DNA from: an uncultured Bacteroidales bacterium
Lineage (GTDB): Bacteria > Bacteroidota > Bacteroidia > Bacteroidales > UBA932
NCBI GenBank assembly: GCA_937900465.1
Contig: CALCEJ010000076.1
Span: 1 to 7,929 of the forward strand
Length of the DNA: 7,929 bases
Direction of reading: 5' to 3'
This document shows, one piece after another, positions 5,309-7,929 of this stretch. The notes under the pieces were generated by a model that saw only the letters and a program-made list of their open reading frames with translations, was not told where the DNA came from and ran no database searches. The translations under genes and the position numbers were made by a program. How positions within the stretch are numbered: position 1 is the first letter of the stretch; each line of letters opens with the position of its first letter.

Positions 5309-6226
5309 TTAGTCCCCGGACAGTCCCAGCCCGTCCTTGATAATATCTCCGAGGAGGTCTTTCCAGTCCTCTTTTACATCTTCGAGGAGTTCCTTGGTTT
5401 CCTTTTCGTCCTCTTCTTCTTTAACCAACGGGCGGAGTTTCGCCGCGATTGCGGCGGCTTCCTCGTTCCCTTCCCTTTCGGCCTCAGAGAAAACCCGGAG
5501 GAGCGTTTTATTGTTGATATTCACCCTTTGCATTACCTTTCCAAGGAGGAGGAGCCATTTCCCGTAATCCTCACCGACGCATAAGGCCTGCAGGTCTTTA
5601 TCTTTGGAGAAATTTGCATAGGAACAAGCATAGGAAAAGGCCTTTACCATATCCTTTGGAATCGTATCCCCGAGGTAATTGTAGACAGCAAGCATTGCAA
5701 AGGCGTCCTTTTCGTAGGATGTAGCCTCCTGGAAGCACTTGAGGGCTGATTGCTTATTCTGGATGCAACCCCACCCGTTGTTGAAATGAAGGCCAAGGAT
5801 ATATAGTCCTTCTGTGGTTCCCATCTCACGGGCCTTGTAGAGCCACTTGTATGAATCATCAAACTCCCGATCCCAATAGTGCAGCATCCCAAGGACGTAC
5901 ATAGCCCTTGGAATTCCTGCCTCGGCCGCATAGAGCATCTCTTTTTTCGCTTTATTCCGGTCTTTTTCAACCCCTATCCCATCAGCGAGCATACAGCCGT
6001 AGCAGTAGCAACCGAAAGGGTTGTCCGCATCGAGAGACTTTTGGAGAAGTGGGATGATGACCTCTTGATCAGCATCTATCCTATTGTTAAGGAAATACAG
6101 GCAAGAGACAATCCCCATTGCGGAGACGTCGCCATCATCCGTAGCCATCCTGTAAAGGGAAATGAGCGTGTCGTCGTTCCCGCCGACAGCCTCAGCGAGA
6201 AGATTGTTATATTCGAACAGTGTCAT
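5309..6226 (-). CDS. Sel1-like repeat (tetratricopeptide-type) protein
   Basis: This 305-residue protein has no signal peptide. It carries about four Sel1-like helical repeats: 69-104 (CYGCMLADGIGVEKDRNKAKK), about 105-136 (AMYVLGMLHYWDREFDDSYKW), about 137-170 (GLYILGLHFNNGWGCIQNKQS) and about 174-204 (AMLAVYNYLGDTIPKDMVKAF). The family builds solenoid scaffolds for protein-protein contacts, and no enzymatic activity is implied. The C-terminus (about 265-295) is very acidic and Lys-rich (KEEEDEKETKELLEDVKEDW) and probably forms a helix or coiled coil. The gene follows the lipoprotein gene by 36 bases on the same strand, so one transcript is likely, starting at the promoter at 6721-6751. The stop codon TAA at 5309-5311 is followed in the same frame by a further coding-like stretch. 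The partner is unknown. Sel1 call firm, role open. Confidence 0.8.
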   Translation of the reverse strand: MTLFEYNNLLAEAVGGNDDTLISLYRMATDDGDVSAMGIVSCLYFLNNRIDADQEVIIPLLQKSLDADNPFGCYCYGCMLADGIGVEKDRNKAKKEMLYAAEAGIPRAMYVLGMLHYWDREFDDSYKWLYKAREMGTTEGLYILGLHFNNGWGCIQNKQSALKCFQEATSYEKDAFAMLAVYNYLGDTIPKDMVKAFSYACSYANFSKDKDLQALCVGEDYGKWLLLLGKVMQRVNINNKTLLRVFSEAEREGNEEAAAIAAKLRPLVKEEEDEKETKELLEDVKEDWKDLLGDIIKDGLGLSGD

Positions 6227-6262
6227 TGCGGTATCTGTTTTCTAGCTACATTTTCCAATGGA

Positions 6263-6697
6263 TCAGTTCTCCGACAGCCTCTCAAAAGTCATCGAAACTT
6301 CGAATGACGGGGAATCGACGAAGTCGTAAAGTGTAAATGAGTCTTCAGACCAGAAATAATAGGTCCACGTACCGCTTTCGTGAATCGCGAAATACTCGGG
6401 CCCATCGTTGGGAAAAGAGTTATATGAGTAAGTAATCGCCTGGGATCCCCTCTGCTGATAGGTCCCGGTTGCGACGGCATCTCCGCAGACCTCTTTGAAG
6501 GTACCATCGGCAAAAAACTCAATGGTCTTAAGGTGGCCATTTTCCTGTTTCTCAATCGAAGTGAATTCTCCGCTCCGCTTGATACCTCCGCCTATCATCC
6601 CCCACTCTCCTTCAATCGAGTACTTTGGGCCGAACATCATATCCGTGCACGAGAAGACACCTATGAGTGCAATAATGAGAGCAACGATTTTTTTCAT
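6263..6697 (-). CDS. small lipocalin-like lipoprotein
   Basis: This 144-residue protein begins MKKIVALIIALIGVFSC, a lipoprotein signal with Cys17 as the lipidated residue (the -2 Phe makes the lipobox slightly unusual). The mature part reads like a small beta barrel of the lipocalin-like type common in Bacteroidales. IEGEWGMIGGG at 28-38 is the usual 'l.G.W....' first strand, followed by IEFFADGTF (59-67), GTYQQRGSQAITYSYN (78-93), SGTWTYYFWSEDSFTLYDF (108-126) and MTFERL (136-141). Such proteins sit on the periplasmic or outer face of a membrane, and their ligands are mostly unknown. It is first in the minus-strand unit, with an excellent promoter upstream, and the Sel1-repeat gene follows after 36 bases. 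Lipoprotein call firm; the lipocalin-like fold is by pattern. Confidence 0.77.
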   Translation of the reverse strand: MKKIVALIIALIGVFSCTDMMFGPKYSIEGEWGMIGGGIKRSGEFTSIEKQENGHLKTIEFFADGTFKEVCGDAVATGTYQQRGSQAITYSYNSFPNDGPEYFAIHESGTWTYYFWSEDSFTLYDFVDSPSFEVSMTFERLSEN

Positions 6698-6720
6698 AAG
6701 AATAATATTAGGATTCTATG

Positions 6721-6751
6721 CAAAGTTAGACTTTCCCGTTAAATCTGCAAA
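6721..6751 (-). promoter_or_regulatory. Strong Bacteroidota-type promoter for the lipoprotein/Sel1 unit
   Basis: On the minus strand a perfect TTTG (plus-strand CAAA, 6748-6751), a 19-base spacer and a perfect TAACTTTG (plus-strand CAAAGTTA, 6721-6728) match the consensus. The ATG at 6697 follows with a leader of about 15 bases. Confidence 0.75.
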
Positions 6752-6760
6752 CTCTGCGAT

Positions 6761-6784
6761 GCAGCACCTCCCGGGAGGCGGCGC
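6761..6784. repeat. palindrome CCTCCCGGGAGG, one of three related GC-rich palindromes
   Basis: A perfect 12-base palindrome (6767-6778) is preceded by GCAGCA. Related sequences GCAGC...CTCCCG..GAG lie at 4443-4465 (after the fimbrillin-like gene) and 7850-7872 (after the Rpn gene, with the hairpin CTCCC-GCC-GGGAG). All three are intergenic. Here it lies between the divergent promoters at 6721-6751 and 6886-6917, where a shared regulator could bind. The rest of 6785-6885 is AT-rich, and nothing more can be identified in it. Confidence 0.4.
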
Positions 6785-6885
6785 ACGTTTTACAGTGGTC
6801 GGACTCAGAACTAAAACCACCATCGGACAAAAAACGAATAAAACCATCCAAAAACAAATAAACTTTCGAAATGTTTTTTGATTTC

Positions 6886-6917
6886 CTTGGCCATAACGAA
6901 GATTGTTCATAGGTTTG
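6886..6917 (+). promoter_or_regulatory. Probable promoter for the Rpn-family gene
   Basis: TAGGTTTG (6910-6917) is a perfect TAnnTTTG box. CTTG (6886-6889), one mismatch from TTTG, lies 20 bases upstream. Transcription starting near 6924 leaves about 46 bases before the ATG at 6971 and would exclude the in-frame ATG at 6878 as the start. Confidence 0.55.
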
Positions 6918-6970
6918 CCTTAGGACCGGTCCAAAGATCATTTATCGTTAAACTTCTAAAATCTGATCTT

Positions 6971-7816
6971 ATGGTCCCAAACAGGCAAATATATGCGAAC
7001 ATCCTACTGGATGACTGGTTCAAGCGCACCTTCGGGACGGAGGCGCGGAAGAAGATTATGGAACTGTTCCTGAGGGAACTGATTCCGGAGCACGACATCG
7101 TGGAGCTGACTTATGTCAACACTGAACACACAAACCCGATTGAAGGGAAACGGGACGTCCGTGTAGATGTAGAATGTATGGACCGGGACGGTACGCGCTT
7201 TGTCGTCGAGATGCAGCTCGCCCGCCAGGCTCACTTCTATGAAAGAGCGCTCCTTAATTCGACATTTGCAATCCAGGAACAGTCCGTAAAAGGAGACATT
7301 AACTACGATTTCCCAACAGTCTATTTTATTGCCTTACTGGATTTCTCCTTCCACGGAAAAGACTCAAGACCGCTCTATAAATATGCGATTCGGGAAGAAA
7401 CGAGTGGCGAATTAATGACACCGCGTCTCAAGTATTATATACTGGAACTCCCAAACTGCTCCAAGGCCCTGACAGCAGAAGCATCGATTATTGACAACTT
7501 CTGCTATACTCTTCATAATATGTCATCCTTCACTTCCCAGCCGGAAGAACTTAAGGATGAATTGTTTAATCTCTTGTTTGATTCCGCGGAAATCGCTACC
7601 TTTACCCCCAAGGAAAAGGCCAAATACGAATTCGATATGACAACAGAACGAGACATACAGAACTTCATAGACTATGCGAGACAGGAAGGACGAGAAGAAG
7701 CGAAGGCACTTCGAGATGCTGAAATAGTCAAGGCTATGATGGCAAAGAAGTACCCAGTAGAAGATATTTCTGAGATTACCGGTCTAACCGCATCGGAGAT
7801 TGAAAAGTTGAGCTAA
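6971..7816 (+). CDS. Rpn-family recombination-promoting nuclease / PD-(D/E)XK nuclease-family putative transposase
   Basis: From the ATG at 6971 this is a 281-residue protein. The N-terminus IYANILLDDWFKRTFG (7-22) matches the 'D.aFk..FG' opening of the Rpn/PD-(D/E)XK transposase family. The nuclease core follows: Asp66 in RVDVEC (64-69) and Glu80-x-Gln82 in FVVEMQLA (77-84), which is the family's E-x-Q form of the (D/E)xK site. Further family segments are FYERALLNSTFAIQEQ (89-104) and a 'YFIALLDF' strand (118-125). The tail (KAMMAKKYPVEDISEITGLTASEIEKL) is the usual helix-turn-helix-like end, so the gene looks intact. Known Rpn proteins are DNA endonucleases that raise recombination; a transposition role is only inferred for the family. 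Thirty-one in-frame codons upstream (from 6878) are rejected as the start because they lack family similarity and overlap the promoter. The gene diverges from the lipoprotein/Sel1 unit. Confidence 0.88.
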   Translation: MVPNRQIYANILLDDWFKRTFGTEARKKIMELFLRELIPEHDIVELTYVNTEHTNPIEGKRDVRVDVECMDRDGTRFVVEMQLARQAHFYERALLNSTFAIQEQSVKGDINYDFPTVYFIALLDFSFHGKDSRPLYKYAIREETSGELMTPRLKYYILELPNCSKALTAEASIIDNFCYTLHNMSSFTSQPEELKDELFNLLFDSAEIATFTPKEKAKYEFDMTTERDIQNFIDYARQEGREEAKALRDAEIVKAMMAKKYPVEDISEITGLTASEIEKLS

Positions 7817-7858
7817 TTACTCCACGTCCTCCTTATTTATAAACGTTATGCAGCGGCT

Positions 7859-7929
7859 CCCGCCGGGAGTGCATCTTATATCACCACAATAGCGCCGCAG
7901 GTGGTGCCGGAATTGGCACCACCTGCTAC
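7859..7929 (+). repeat. right copy of the ~70-base palindromic repeat element, running into the window edge
   Basis: This is the inverted counterpart of 5030-5100: tail (GCATCTTATATCACC...) then hairpin GCAGGTGGTGCC (7897-7908) / GGCACCACCTGC (7915-7926), loop GGAATT. Two bases next to the stem (CC, 7895-7896, where the left copy has TA) break the outer stem that is perfect in the left copy. The tail begins about 55 bases after the Rpn stop codon in the direction of its transcription. The window ends where the left copy would go on to its T-run, so a terminator role cannot be judged here. Confidence 0.85.

Noticed and set aside
5879..6307. 142-codon plus-strand frame across the Sel1 gene start
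   Set aside because: Shadow of the Sel1-repeat frame; no recognisable features.
6785..6825. RNA pseudoknot from GTTTT/AAAAC and GTGGT/ACCAC pairs
   Set aside because: The two right-hand arms overlap in AAAACCAC, so both stems cannot form together; 5-base arms are within chance.
6878..6970. N-terminal extension of the Rpn-family protein from the ATG at 6878
   Set aside because: No similarity to the family start, and it overlaps the promoter match at 6886-6917.

Overview
The window looks like a chromosomal piece from a member of the Bacteroidota, most likely order Bacteroidales (gut type, close to Rikenellaceae or a similar family). This rests on several promoters of the TTTG-N19-20-TAnnTTTG type, the absence of clear Shine-Dalgarno sites, a fimbrillin-like surface lipoprotein, and an Rpn/PD-(D/E)XK 'putative transposase' of the kind abundant in this phylum. 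The genus cannot be fixed by reading alone.

Positions 1-1816 are GC-rich. A HAD-family phosphatase (N-terminus only, minus) and a nitroreductase (plus) diverge from an 85-base intergenic region with back-to-back promoters. A complete solo tyrosine recombinase (minus) converges on the nitroreductase, and the two 3' ends share 12 bases. Positions 1817-4512 are AT-richer. A strong Bacteroidota-type promoter divergent from the recombinase drives a 46-residue peptide and, 12 bases later, a 766-residue lipoprotein with a fimbrillin-like N-terminus, a ligand-binding-like middle, two Ig-like repeats and a C-terminal beta module. A clear intrinsic terminator closes this unit. The layout of recombinase, promoter, small peptide and surface protein is a candidate surface-antigen or phase-variation locus, although no invertible segment was seen.

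Positions 4526-4977 hold an orphan 104-residue minus-strand gene and its promoter. From about 5029 to the window end there is a module with one copy of a roughly 70-base palindromic element at each side, in opposite orientation. Inside are two divergent transcription units. The minus unit encodes a small lipocalin-like lipoprotein, a Sel1-repeat protein and a small ORF or frameshifted remnant. The plus unit encodes the Rpn-family nuclease/transposase. Each copy of the element sits just downstream of a unit's last gene, in the same orientation relative to transcription. It may therefore be a repeated 3'-end or terminator element, or the ends of a mobile module. The window stops inside the right copy, consistent with an assembly break at a dispersed repeat.
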